Shown piece by piece: positions 1 through 12,590 of a DNA stretch of 64,000 nucleotides. This DNA comes from Saccoglossus kowalevskii (lineage: Eukaryota > Hemichordata > Enteropneusta > Harrimaniidae): positions 1-64,000 of the forward strand of contig NW_003141506.1 of NCBI RefSeq assembly GCF_000003605.2, read 5' to 3'. The position numbers and the translations under genes are program-made. Numbering within the stretch: the stretch's first letter is position 1; each line of letters opens with the position of its first letter. The notes beneath the pieces are model-generated. The model was not told the origin of the DNA. It did no database searches and saw nothing but the letters and a program-made list of their open reading frames with translations.

Positions 1-119
1 ATGCTATAATTGAGGTATTTGACATGAGATATGACTAAAATATCAGATGACTATATATGGTCATGTGACTTAATTAATATGCATGACAGTAATATGTCAG
101 GCACCATTACAGATGAGGA
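1..119 (+). repeat. Partial first monomer cut by the window start
   Basis: The window opens at monomer index 10 (with A in place of the usual G) and reads through GAGGTATTTGAC to GATGAGGA at 112-119. The next monomer starts at 120 as ATGATACTAGTAC. There is no array boundary here, so the satellite continues upstream of the window. Confidence 0.9.
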
Positions 120-247
120 ATGATACTAGTACTATAATTGGTGCATTCAGCATGAGATGTGACTAAAATATCAGATGACTATATATGGTCATGTGACTTA
201 ATTAATATGCATGACAGTAATATGTAATTCACCATTGCAGATGAGGA
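120..247 (+). repeat. Divergent 'Q-type' monomer (TTGGTGCATTCAGC head, GTAATTCACC tail)
   Basis: This monomer starts ATGATACTAGTAC and has ATTGGTGCATTCAGCATGAGATG in place of the usual GAGGCATTTGAC head. It ends with GTAATTCACC in place of GTCAGGCACC. It is one of the most distinct monomers in the array. Relatives occur near 3,068, 14,850, 16,130, 52,710 and 57,718. Those at 14,850 onward carry TTCAAC instead of TTCAGC. The GTAATTCACC tail is shared only by the copies near 3,170, 52,820 and 57,830. The preceding monomer tends to carry CACCATTACAG, so the pair travels together. Confidence 0.8.
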
Positions 248-375
248 ATGCTACTAGTGCTATAATTGAGGCATTTGACTTGAGATATGACTAAAATACC
301 AGATGACTATATATGGTCATGTGACTTAATTAATAAGCGTGACAGTAATAAGCCAGGCATCATTGCAGATGAGAA
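248..375 (+). repeat. Example of an A-type tail monomer
   Basis: The defining tail is AATAAGCGTGACAG, then TAATAAGCCAGGCATC, then GATGAGAA. Relative to the reference this is six linked substitutions in the last 45 bp, including T to A at both AATATGC and AATATGTC, CA to CG in GCATGAC, CACC to CATC, and GAGGA to GAGAA. The next monomer almost always has GAGGTATTTGAC, so the linkage crosses the monomer border. A-type tails concentrate at 1-3.9, 13.7-16.2, 44.3-45.7 and 52.6-60.2 kb. Confidence 0.85.
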
Positions 376-1544
376 ATGCTACTAGTGCTATAATTGAGGT
401 ATTTGACATGAGATATGACTAAAATATCAGATGACTATATATGGTCATGTGACTTAATTAATATGCATGACAGTAATACGGCAGGCACCATTGCAGATGA
501 GGAATGCTACTAGTGCTATAATTGAGGCAATTTGACATGAGATATGACTAAAATATCAGATGACTATATATGGCCATGTTACTTAATTAATATGCATGAC
601 AGTAATACGTCAGGCACCATTGCAGATGAGGACATGCTACTTGTGCTTTAATTGAGGCATTCGACATGAGATATGACTAAAATACCAGATGACTATATAT
701 GGCAACGTGACTTAATTAATATGCATGACAATAATATGTCAGGCACCATTGCAGATGAGGAATGCTACTAGTGCTATAATTGAGGTATTTGACATGAGAT
801 ATGACTAAAATACCAGATGACTATATATGGTCATGTGACTTAATTAATATGCATGACAGTAATATGTCAGGCACCATTGCAGATGAGGAATGCTACTAGT
901 GCTATAATTGAGGCAATTTGACATGAGATATGACTAAAATATCAGATGACTATATATGGTCATGTGACTTAATTAATAAGCATGACAGTAATATGTCAGG
1001 CACCGTTGCAGATGAGGAATGCTACTAGTGCTTTAATTGAGGCATTTGACATGAGATATGACTAAAATATCAGATGACTATATATGGCAATGTGACTTAA
1101 TTAATATGCATGACAGTAATATGTCAGGCATCATTGCAGATGAGGAATGCTACTAGTGCTATAATTGAGGTATTTGACATGAGATATGACTAAAATACCA
1201 GATGACTATATATGGTCATGTGACTTAATTAATAAGCGTGACAGTAATAAGCCAGGCATCATTGCAGATGAGAAATGCTACTAGTGCTATAATTGAGGTA
1301 TTTGACATGAGATATGACTAAAATATCAGATGACTATATATGGTCATGTGACTTAATTAATAAGCATGACAGTAATATGTCAGGCACCGTTGCAGATGAG
1401 GAATGCTACTAGTGCTTTAATTGAGGCATTTGACATGAGATATGACTAAAATATCAGATGACTATATATGGCAATGTGACTTAATTAATATGCATGACAG
1501 TAATATGTCAGGCATCATTGCAGATGAGGAATGCTACTAGTGCT

Positions 1545-2475
1545 ATAATTGAGGTATTTGACATGAGATATGACTAAAATACCAGATGACTATATATGGT
1601 CATGTGACTTAATTAATAAGCGTGACAGTAATAAGCCAGGCATCATTGCAGATGAGAAATGCTACTAGTGCTATAATTGAGGTATTTGACATGAGATATG
1701 ACTAAAATATCAGATGACTATATATGGTCATGTGACTTAATTAATATGCATGACAGTAATACGTCAGGCACCATTGCAGATGAGGAATGCTACTAGTGCT
1801 ATAATTGAGGCAATTTGACATGAGATATGACTAAAATATCAGACTATATATGGTCATGTGACTTAATTAATATGCATGACAGTAATATGTCAGGCACCAT
1901 TGCAGATGAGGAATGCTACTAGTGCTATAATTGAGGCAATTTGACATGAGATATGACTAAAATATCAGATGACTATATATGGCCATGTTGCTTAATTAAT
2001 ATGCATGACAGTAATACGTCAGGCACCATTGCAGATGAGGACATGCTGCTAGTGCTATAATTGAGGCATTCGACATGAGATATGACTAAAATACCAGATG
2101 ACTATATATGGCAATGTGACTTAATTAATATGCATGACAGTAATATGTCAGATACCATTGCAGATGAGGAATGCTACTAGTACTATAATTGATGCAATTA
2201 GACATGAGATATGACTAAAATACCAGATGACTATATATGGCAATGTGACTTAATTAATATGCATGACAGTAATATGTCAGGCACCATTGCAGATGAGGAA
2301 TGCTACTAGTGCTATAATTGAGGTATTTGACATGAGATATGACTAAAATACCAGATGACTATATATGGTCATGTTACTTAATTAATAAGCGTGACAGTAA
2401 TAAGCCAGGCATCATTGCAGATGAGAAATATTACTAGTGCTATAATTGAGGTATTTGACATGAGATATGACTAAA
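1545..2475 (+). repeat. Segment recurring 43,258 bp downstream
   Basis: All rare markers here recur at +43,258 bp: ATATCAGACTATAT (1,836 and 45,094), GACATGCTGCTAG (2,040 and 45,298), GCAATTAGACATG (2,194 and 45,452) and GAGAAATATTAC (2,423 and 45,681). The offset stays constant over about 930 bp. By eye I found no difference inside it, which is remarkable given how variable neighbouring monomers are. The last four monomers also occur a third time at about 44,340-44,835. Confidence 0.8.
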
Positions 2476-2948
2476 ATATCAGATGACTATATATGGTCAT
2501 GTGACTTAATTAATATGCATGACAGTAATATGTCAGGCACCATTGCAGATGAGGAATGCTACTAGTGCTATAATTGAGGTATTTGACATGAGATATGACT
2601 AAAATACCAGATGACTATATATGGCAATGTGACTTAATTAATATGCATGACAGTAATATGTCAGGCACCATTGCAGATGAGGAATGCTACTAGTGCTATA
2701 ATTGAGGTATTTGACATGAGATATGACTAAAATACCAGATGACTATATATGGTCATGTGACTTAATTAATAAGCGTGACAGTATTAAGCCAGGCATCATT
2801 GCAGATGAGAAATGCTACTAGTGCTATAATTGAGGTATTTGACATGAGATATGACTAAAATATCAGATGACTATATATGGTCATGTGACTTAATTAATAT
2901 GCATGACAGTAATATGTCAGGCACCATTGCAGATGAGGAATGCTACTA

Positions 2949-3890
2949 GTGCTATAATTGAGGTATTTGACATGAGATATGACTAAAATATCAGATGACT
3001 ATATATGGTCATGTGACTTAATTAATATGCATGACAGTAATATGTCAGGCACCATTACAGATGAGGAATGATACTAGTACTATAATTGGTGCATTCAGCA
3101 TGAGATGTGACTAAAATATCAGATGACTATATATGGTCATGTGACTTAATTAATATGCATGACAGTAATATGTAATTCACCATTGCAGATGAGGAATGCT
3201 ACTAGTGCTATAATTGAGGCATTTGACTTGAGATATGACTAAAATACCAGATGACTATATATGGTCATGTGACTTAATTAATAAGCGTGACAGTAATAAG
3301 CCAGGCATCATTGCAGATGAGAAATGCTACTAGTGCTATAATTGAGGTATTTGACATGAGATATGACTAAAATATCAGATGACTATATATGGTCATGTGA
3401 CTTAATTAATATGCATGACAGTAATACGGCAGGCACCATTGCAGATGAGGAATGCTACTAGTGCTATAATTGAGGCAATTTGACATGAGATATGACTAAA
3501 ATATCAGATGACTATATATGGCCATGTTACTTAATTAATATGCATGACAGTAATACGTCAGGCACCATTGCAGATGAGGACATGCTACTAGTGCTTTAAT
3601 TGAGGCATTCGACATGAGATATGACTAAAATACCAGATGACTATATATGGCAACGTGACTTAATTAATATGCATGACAATAATATGTCAGGCACCATTGC
3701 AGATGAGGAATGCTACTAGTGCTATAATTGAGGTATTTGACATGAGATATGACTAAAATACCAGATGACTATATATGGTCATGTGACTTAATTAATATGC
3801 ATGACAGTAATATGTCAGGCACCATTGCAGTTGAGGAATGCTACTAGTGCTATAATTGAGGCAATTTGACATGAGATATGACTAAAATAT
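2949..3890 (+). repeat. Copy 2 of the 2,948-bp-offset duplication
   Basis: Matches 1-~950 at a constant offset of 2,948 bp. The match ends near 3,890, where this copy reads GACTACATATGG with an AATATGCATG tail and the first copy reads GACTATATATGG with AATAAGCATG. The stretch just upstream (about 2,760-3,080, with the rare GTATTAAGCC) matches about 57,410-57,730 instead, so the segments around it have a mosaic origin. Confidence 0.8.
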
Positions 3891-5633
3891 CAGATGACTA
3901 CATATGGTCATGTGACTTAATTAATATGCATGACAGTAATATGTCAGGCACCATTGCAGATGAGGAATGCCACTAGTGCTATAATTAAGGCATTTGACAT
4001 GAGATATGACTAAAATATCAGATGACTATATATGGTCATGTGACTTAATTAAAATGCATGACAGTAATATGTCAGGCACCATTGCAGATGAGGAATGTTA
4101 CTAGTACTATAATTGAGGCATTTGACATGAGATATGACTAAAATATCAGATGACTATATATGGTCATGTGACTTAATTAATAAGCATGACAGTAATATGT
4201 CAGGCACCATTGCAGATGAGGAATGCTACTAGTGCTATAATTGAGGCATTTGACATGAGATATGACTAAAATATCATATGACTATATATGGTCATGTGAC
4301 TTAATTAATATGCATGACAGTAATATGCCTGGCACCGTTGCAGATGAGGAATGCTACTAGTGCTATAATTGAGGCAATTTGACATGAGATATGACTAAAA
4401 TATCAGATGACTATATATGGCAATGTGACTTAATTAATATGCATGACAGTAATATGTCAGGCACCATTGCAGATGAGGAATGCTACTAGTACTATAATTG
4501 AGGCAATTTGACATGAGATATGACTAAAATATCAGATGACTATATATGGTCATGTGACTTAATTAATATGCATGACAGTAATATGTCAGGCACCGTTGCA
4601 GATGAGGAATGCTACTAGTGCTATAATTGCTGCAATTTGACATGAGATATGACTAAAATACCAGATGAATATATATGGTCATGTGACTTAATTAATATGC
4701 ATGACAGTAATATGTCAGGCACCATTGCAGATGAGGAATGCTACTAGTGCTATAATTGATGCAATTTGACATGAGATATGACTAAAATACCAGACTATAT
4801 ATGGTCATGTGACTTAATTAATATGCATGACAGTAATACGTCAGGCACCACTGCAGATGAGGAATGCTACTAGTGCTATAATTGAGGCAATTTGACATGA
4901 GATATGACTAAAATATCAGATGACTTTATATGGTCATGTGACTTAATTAATATGCATGACAGTAATATGTCAGCACCATTTCAGATGAGGAATGCTACTA
5001 GGTGCTATAATTGAGGCATTTTACATGAGATATGACTAAAATATCAGATGACTATATATGGTCATGTGACTTAATTAATATGCATGATAGTAATATGTCA
5101 GGCACCATTGCAGATGAGGAATGCTACTAGTGCTATAATTGAGGCATTTTACATGAGATATGACTAAAATATCAGATGACTATATATGGTCATGTGACTT
5201 AATTAATATGCATGATAGTAATATGTCAGGCACCATTGCAGATGAGGAATGCTACTAGTGCTATAATTGAGGCATTTGACATGAGATATGACTAAAATAT
5301 CAGATGACTATATATGGTCATGTGACTTAATTAATAAGCATGACAGTAATATGTCAGGCACCATTGCAGATGAGGAATGCTACTAGTGCTATAATTGAGG
5401 CATTTGACATGAAATATGACTAAAATATCATATGACTATATATGGTCATGTGACTTAATTAATATGCATGACAGTAATATGTCAGGCACCGTTGCAGGTG
5501 AGGAATGCTACTAGTGCTATAATAGATGCAATTTGACATGAGATATGACTAAAATACCAGATGACTATATATGGTCATGTGACTTAATTAATATGCATGA
5601 CAGTAATACGTCAGGCACCATTGCAAATGAGGA

Positions 5634-5759
5634 ATGCTACTAGTGCTATAATTGATGCAATTTGACATGAGATATGACTAAAATACCAGACTATATATGG
5701 TCATGTGACTTAATTAATATGTATGACGGTAATATGTCAGTCACCATTGCAAATGAGGA
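5634..5759 (+). repeat. First V-tail monomer, on a D-type head (126 bp)
   Basis: The head is GATGCAATTTGAC (1-bp longer than consensus) with the 3-bp loss ATACCAGACTATAT, giving 126 bp. The tail carries four linked changes: GTATGACGG for GCATGACAG, GTCAGTCACC for GTCAGGCACC, and GCAAATGAGG for GCAGATGAGG. This is the first V tail in the window. The type is then frequent to about 49 kb, absent from about 52.6 to 61.6 kb, and present again to the end. V tails usually precede a GAGGCATTTGAC monomer. Confidence 0.8.
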
Positions 5760-7024
5760 ATGCTACTAGTGCTATAATTGAGGCATTTGACATGAGATAT
5801 GACTAAAATATCAGATGACTATATATGGTCATGTGACTTAATTAAAATGCATGACAGTAATATGTCAGGCACCATTGCAGATGAGGAATGCTACTAGTGC
5901 TATAATTGAGGCATTTGACATGAGATATGACTAAAATATCAGATGACTATATATGGTCATGTGACATAATTAATAAGCATGACAGTAATATGTCAGGCAC
6001 CATTGCAGATGAGGAATGCTACTAGTGCTATAATTGAGGCATTTTACATGAGATATGACTAAAATATCAGATGACTATATATGGTCATGTGACTTAATTA
6101 ATATGCATGACAGTAATATGTCAGGCACCATTGCAGATGAGGAATGCTACTAGTGCTAAAATTGAGGCATTTGACATGAGATATGACTAAAATACCAGAT
6201 GACTATATATGGTCATGTGACAAAATTAATAAGCATGACAGTAATATGTCAGGCACCATTGCAGATGAGGAATGCTACTAGTGCTATAATTGAGGCATTT
6301 GACATGAAATATGACTAAAATATCATATGACTATGTATGGTCATGTGACTTAATTAATATGCATGACAGTAATATGTCAGGCACCGTTGCAGTGAGGAAT
6401 GCTACTAGTGCTATAATTGAAGCAATTTGACATGAGATATGACTAAAATATCAGATGACTATATATGGCAATGTGACTTAATTAATATGCACGACAGTAA
6501 TATGTCAGGCACCATTGCAGATGAGGAACGCTACTAGTGCTATAATTGATGCAATTTGACATGAGATATGACTAAAATACCAGATGACTATAATATGGTC
6601 ATGTGACTTAATTAATATGCATGACAGTAATACGTCAGGCACCATTGCAAATGAGGAATGCTACTAGTGCTATAATTGATGCAATTTGACATGAGATATG
6701 ACTAAAATACCAGACTATATATGGTCATGTGACTTAATTAATATGCATGACAGTAATACGTCAGGCACCATTGCAGATGAGGAATGCTACTAGTACTATA
6801 ATTGAGGCAATTTGACATGAGATATGACTAAAATATCAGATGACTATATATGGTCATGTGACTTAATTAATATGCATGACAGTAATATGTCAGGCACCGT
6901 TGCAGATGAGGAATGCTACTAGTGCTATAATTGATGCAATTTGACATGAGATATGACTAAAATACCAGATGAATATATATGGTCATGTGACTTAATTAAT
7001 ATGCATGACAGTAATACGTCAGGC

Positions 7025-8235
7025 ACCATTGCAGATGAGGAATGCTACTAGTGCTATAATTGATGCAATTTGACATGAGATATGACTAAAATACCAGACT
7101 ATATATGGTCATGTGACTTAATTAATATGCATGACAGTAATACGTCAGGCACCACTGCAGATGAGGAATGCTACTAGTGCTATAATTGAGGCAATTTGAC
7201 ATGAGATATGACTAAAATATCAGATGACTATATATGGTCATGTGACTTAATTAATATGCATGACAGTAATATGTCAGGCACCATTTCAGATGAGGAATGC
7301 AACTAGTGCTATAATTGAGAGATTTGGCATGAGATATGACTAAAATATCAGATGACTATATATGGTCATGTGACTTAATTAATAAGCATGACAGTAATAT
7401 GTCAGGCACCGTTGCAGATGAGGAATGCTACTAGTGCTATAATTGAGGCATTTGACATGAGATATGACTAAATATCAGATGACTATATATGGCAATGTGA
7501 CTTAATTAATAAGCGTGACAGTAATAAGCCAGGCATCATTGCAGATGAGAAATGCTACTAGTGCTATAATTGAGGTATTTGACATGAGATATGACTAAAA
7601 TATCAGATGACTATATATGGTCATGTGACTTAATTAATAAGCATGACAGTAATATGTCAGGCACCATTGCAGATGAGGAATGCTACTAGTGCTATAATTG
7701 AGGCAATTTGACATGAGATATGACTGAAATATCAGATGACTATATATGGTCATGTGACTTAATTAATATGTATGAAGGTAATATGTCAGTCACCATTGCA
7801 AATGAGGAATGCTACTAGTGCTATAATTGAGGCATTTGACATGAGATATAACTAAAATATCAGATGACTATATATGGTCATGTGACTTAATTAATATGTA
7901 TGACGGTAATATGTCAGTCACCATTGCAAATGAGGAATGCTACTAGTGCTATAATTGAGGCATTTGACATGAGATATGACTAAAATATCAGATGACTATA
8001 TATGGTCATGTGACTTAATTAAAATGCATGACAGTAATATGTCAGGCACCATTGCAGATGAGGAATGCTACTAGTGCTATAATTAAGGCATTTGACATGA
8101 GATATGACTAAAATATCAGATGACTATATATGGTCATGTGACTTAATTAATATGTATGACGGTAATATGTCAGTCACCATTGCAAATGAGGAATGCTACT
8201 AGTGCGATAATTGAGGCATTTGACATGAGATATGA
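7025..8235 (+). repeat. Copy 1 of the 29-monomer (3,707-bp) duplication
   Basis: Shares with 10,732-11,942 the ordered markers CACCACTGCAG, CACCATTTCAG, GAGAGATTTGGC, GACTAAATATCAG (1-bp loss), TGACTGAAATATC (7,721 against 11,428), GTATGAAGG, AATTAAGGC and GTGCGATAATT. I noticed one difference, near 7,857 (ATATAAC against ATATGAC). At the right edge this copy continues ATATCAG where the other reads ATACCAG. Confidence 0.8.
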
Positions 8236-9104
8236 CTAAAATATCAGATGACTATATATGGTCATGTGACTTAATTAATATGCATGATAGTAATATGTCA
8301 GGCACCATTGCAGATGAGGAATGCTACTAGTGCTATAATTGAGGCATTTGACATGAGATATGACTAAAATATCAGATGACTATATATGGTCATGTGACTT
8401 AATTAATATGTATGACGGTAATATGTCAGTCACCATTGCAAATGAGGAATGCTACTAGTGCTATAATTGAGGCATTTGACATGAGATATGACTAAAATAT
8501 CAGATGACTATATATGGTCATGTGACTTAATTAATATGCATGACAGTAATATGTCAGGCACCATTGCAGATGAGGAATGCTACTAGTGCTATAATTGATG
8601 CAATTTGACATGAGATATGACTAAAATACCAGATGACTATATATGGTCATGTGACTTAATTAATATGCATGACAGTAATACGTCAGGCACCATTGCAAAT
8701 GAGGAATGCTACTAGTCCTATAATTGATGCAATTTGACATGAGATATGACTAAAATACCAGACTATATATGGTCATGTGACTTAATTAATATGTATGACA
8801 GTAATATGTCAGTCACCATTGCAAATGAGGAATGCTACTAGTGCTATAATTGAGGCATTTGACATGAGATATGACTAAAATATCAGATGACTATATATGG
8901 TCATGTGACTTAATTAAAATGCATGACAGTAATATGTCAGGCACCATTGCAGATGAGGAATGCTACTAGTGTTATAATTGAGGCATTTGACATGAGATAT
9001 GACTAAAATATCAGATGACTATATATGGTCATGTGACATAATTAATAAGCATGACAGTAATATGTCAGGCACCATTGCAGATGAGGAATGCTACTAGTGC
9101 TATA

Positions 9105-9505
9105 ACTGAGACATTTGACACGAGATATGACTAAAATATCAGATGACTATATATGGCAATGTGACTTAATTAATATGCATGACAGTAATATGTCAGGCAC
9201 CATTGCGGATGAGGAATGCTACTAGTGCTACAATTGAGACATTTGACATGAGATATGACTAAAATATCAGATGACTATAAATGGTCATGTGACTTAATTA
9301 ATATGCATGACAGTAATACGTCAGGCACCATTGCAGATGAGGAATGACACTAGTGCTATAATTAAGGCATTTGACATGAGATATGACTAAAATATCAGAT
9401 GACTATATATGGTCATGTGACTTAATTAATATGCATGACAGTAATAAGTCAAGCACCATTGCAGATGAGGAATGCTACTAGTGCTATAATTGAGGCAATT
9501 TGACA
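9105..9505 (+). repeat. Small C-like island in the B domain, shared with about 60,580-60,980
   Basis: Three to four monomers carry GAGACATTTGACACG, GCGGATGAGG, GAATGACACTAG with AATTAAGGC, and AATAAGTCAAGC. The same rare set in the same order lies at about 60,580-60,980 (GGAATGACAC at 9,341 and 60,816). Part of the set also occurs at about 43,140-43,400. The surrounding monomers are of a different type, so this looks like an inserted or converted patch. Confidence 0.65.
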
Positions 9506-10244
9506 TGAGATTTGACTAAAATACCAGACTATATATGGTCATGTGACTTAATTAATATGTATGACGGTAATATGTCAGTCACCATTGCAAATGAGGAATG
9601 CTACTAGTGCTATAATTGAGGCATTTGACATGAGATATGACTAAAATATCAGATGACTATATATGGTCATGTGACTTAATTAAAATGCATGACAGTAATA
9701 TGTCAGGCACCATTGCAGATGATGAATGCTACTAGTGCTATAATTGAGGCATTTTACATGAGATATGACTAAAATATCAGATGACTATATATGGTCATGT
9801 GACTTAATTAATATGCATGATAGTAATATGTCAGGCACCATTGCAGATGAGGAATGCTACTAGTGCTATAATTGAGGCATTTGACATGAGATATGACTAA
9901 AATACCAGATGACTATATATGGTCATGTGACTTAATTAATAAGCATGACAGTAATATGTCAGGCACCATTGCAGATGAGGAATGCTACTAGTGCTATAAT
10001 TGAGGCATTTGACATGAAATATGACTAAAATATCATATGACTATATATGGTCATGTGACTTAATTAATATGCATGACAGTAATATGTCAGGCACCGTTGC
10101 AGGTGAGGAATGCTACTAGTGCTATAATTGATGCAATTTGACATGAGATATGACTAAAATACCAGATGACTATATATGGTCATGTGACTTAATTAATATG
10201 CATGACAGTAATACGTCAGGCACCATTGCAAATGAGGAATGCTA

Positions 10245-11150
10245 CTAGTGCTATAATTGATGCAATTTGACATGAGATATGACTAAAATACCAGACTATA
10301 TATGGTCATGTGACTTAATTAATATGCATGACAGTAATACGTCAGGCACCATTGCAGATGAAGAATGCTACTAGTACTATAATTGAGGCAATTTGACATG
10401 AGATATGACTAAAATATCAGATGACTATATATGGTCATGTGACTTAATTAATATGCATGACAGTAATATGTCAGGCACCGTTGCAGATGAGGAATGCTAC
10501 TAGTGCTATAATTGATGCAATTTGACATGAGATATGACTAAAATACCAGACTATATATGGTCATGTGACTTAATTAATATGCATGACAGTAATACGTCAG
10601 GCACCATTGCAGATGAGGAATGCTACTAGTACTATAATTGAGGCAATTTGACATGAGATATGACTAAAATATCAGATGACTATATATGGTCATGTGACTT
10701 AATTAATATGCATGACAGTAATATGTCAGGCACCGTTGCAGATGAGGAATGCTACTAGTGCTATAATTGATGCAATTTGACATGAGATATGACTAAAATA
10801 CCAGACTATATATGGTCATGTGACTTAATTAATATGCATGACAGTAATACGTCAGGCACCACTGCAGATGAGGAATGCTACTAGTGCTATAATTGAGGCA
10901 ATTTGACATGAGATATGACTAAAATATCAGATGACTATATATGGTCATGTGACTTAATTAATATGCATGACAGTAATATGTCAGGCACCATTTCAGATGA
11001 GGAATGCAACTAGTGCTATAATTGAGAGATTTGGCATGAGATATGACTAAAATATCAGATGACTATATATGGTCATGTGACTTAATTAATAAGCATGACA
11101 GTAATATGTCAGGCACCGTTGCAGATGAGGAATGCTACTAGTGCTATAAT
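10245..11150 (+). repeat. Segment recurring 31,865 bp downstream (42,110-43,013)
   Basis: The unique-looking GATGAAGAATGC occurs only at 10,357 and 42,222. The alternating D-head/ACTATAATT monomers and the CACCACTGCAG, CACCATTTCAG and GAGAGATTTGGC series follow in the same order in both. Differences seen are ATATCAG against ATACCAG near 42,791 and two 1-bp losses near 42,977-42,995. Confidence 0.75.
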
Positions 11151-11942
11151 TGAGGCATTTGACATGAGATATGACTAAATATCAGATGACTATATATGGC
11201 AATGTGACTTAATTAATAAGCGTGACAGTAATAAGCCAGGCATCATTGCAGATGAGAAATGCTACTAGTGCTATAATTGAGGTATTTGACATGAGATATG
11301 ACTAAAATATCAGATGACTATATATGGTCATGTGACTTAATTAATAAGCATGACAGTAATATGTCAGGCACCATTGCAGATGAGGAATGCTACTAGTGCT
11401 ATAATTGAGGCAATTTGACATGAGATATGACTGAAATATCAGATGACTATATATGGTCATGTGACTTAATTAATATGTATGAAGGTAATATGTCAGTCAC
11501 CATTGCAAATGAGGAATGCTACTAGTGCTATAATTGAGGCATTTGACATGAGATATGACTAAAATATCAGATGACTATATATGGTCATGTGACTTAATTA
11601 ATATGTATGACGGTAATATGTCAGTCACCATTGCAAATGAGGAATGCTACTAGTGCTATAATTGAGGCATTTGACATGAGATATGACTAAAATATCAGAT
11701 GACTATATATGGTCATGTGACTTAATTAAAATGCATGACAGTAATATGTCAGGCACCATTGCAGATGAGGAATGCTACTAGTGCTATAATTAAGGCATTT
11801 GACATGAGATATGACTAAAATATCAGATGACTATATATGGTCATGTGACTTAATTAATATGTATGACGGTAATATGTCAGTCACCATTGCAAATGAGGAA
11901 TGCTACTAGTGCGATAATTGAGGCATTTGACATGAGATATGA
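10732..11942 (+). repeat. Copy 2 of the 29-monomer (3,707-bp) duplication
   Basis: Nearly identical to 7,025-8,235. Its central part (about 11,207-11,640) recurs again at about 25,670-26,100, with TGACTGAAATATC at 25,891 (offset 14,463 bp, 113 monomers). Its left part recurs at 42,600-43,013. The right edge leads directly into a segment shared with 31,012-31,786, so this stretch is a join of blocks that have each spread separately. Confidence 0.8.
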
Positions 11943-12590
11943 CTAAAATACCAGATGACTATATATGGTCATGTGACTTAATTGTTATGCATGACAGTAA
12001 TACGTCAGGCACCATTGCAAAGGAGGAATGCTACTAGTGCTATAATTGATGCAATTTGACATGAGATATGACTAAAATACCAGACTATATATGGTCATGT
12101 GTCTTAATTAATATGTATGACGGTAATATGTCAGTCACCATTGCAAATGAGGAATGCTACTAGTGCTATAATTGAGGCATTTGACATGAGATATGACTAA
12201 AATATCAGATGACTATATATGGTCATGTGACTTAATTAATAAGCATGACAGTAATATGTCAGGCACCGTTGCAGATGAGGAATGCTACTAGTGCTATAAT
12301 TGATGCAATTTGACATGAGATATGACTAAAATACCAGATGAATATATTTGGTTATGTGACTTAATTAATATGCATGACAGTAATACGTCAGGCACCATTG
12401 CAGATGAGGAATGCTATTAGTGCTATAATTGATGCAATTTGACATGAGATATGACTAAAATACCACACTATATATGGTCATGTGACTTAATTAATATGCA
12501 TGACAGTAATACGTCAGGCACCACTGCAGATGAGGAATGCTACTAGTGCTATAATTGAGGCAATTTGACATGAGATATGACTAAAATATC
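11816..12590 (+). repeat. Segment recurring 19,196 bp downstream (31,012-31,786)
   Basis: Shared rare markers: GTGCGATAATT, AATTGTTATGCATG, GCAAAGGAGG, ATGTGTCTTAATT (12,101 and 31,297), GAATATATTTGGTTATG, GCTATTAGTGC and ATACCACACTAT. The only difference I saw is ATACCAG against ATATCAG near 11,951. The match ends near 12,593, where this copy reads ATATCAGATGAC and the other ATATCATATGAC. Parts of it also occur at about 28,200-28,720 and 30,000-30,590. Confidence 0.75.

Larger units (their letters stand above)
1..950 (+). repeat. Copy 1 of the 2,948-bp-offset duplication
   Basis: It shares with 2,949-~3,890 a series of rare markers in the same order: the Q-type monomer with CAGCATGAGATG, GTAATTCACC, GACTTGAG, ATACGGCAGG, GGACATGCTAC with CTTTAATT, GGCAACGTGAC and GACAATAATATG. 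I saw one difference at 641 (TTG against TAG) and one near 3,831 (GTTGAGG against GATGAGG). The left end of this copy lies outside the window. Confidence 0.8.
1..3900 (+). repeat. A-type domain 1, with a 23-monomer duplication
   Basis: About 30 monomers dominated by GAGGTATTTGAC heads, A-type tails and GGCAATG/GGCCATGTTAC variants. It contains two copies of a roughly 0.94-kb segment, at 1-~950 and 2,949-~3,890 (offset 2,948 bp, 23 monomers). From about 3.9 kb the monomers shift to GAGGCATTTGAC/GAGGCAATTTGAC types without A tails, which is a gradual change of composition and not a sharp edge. Confidence 0.7.
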
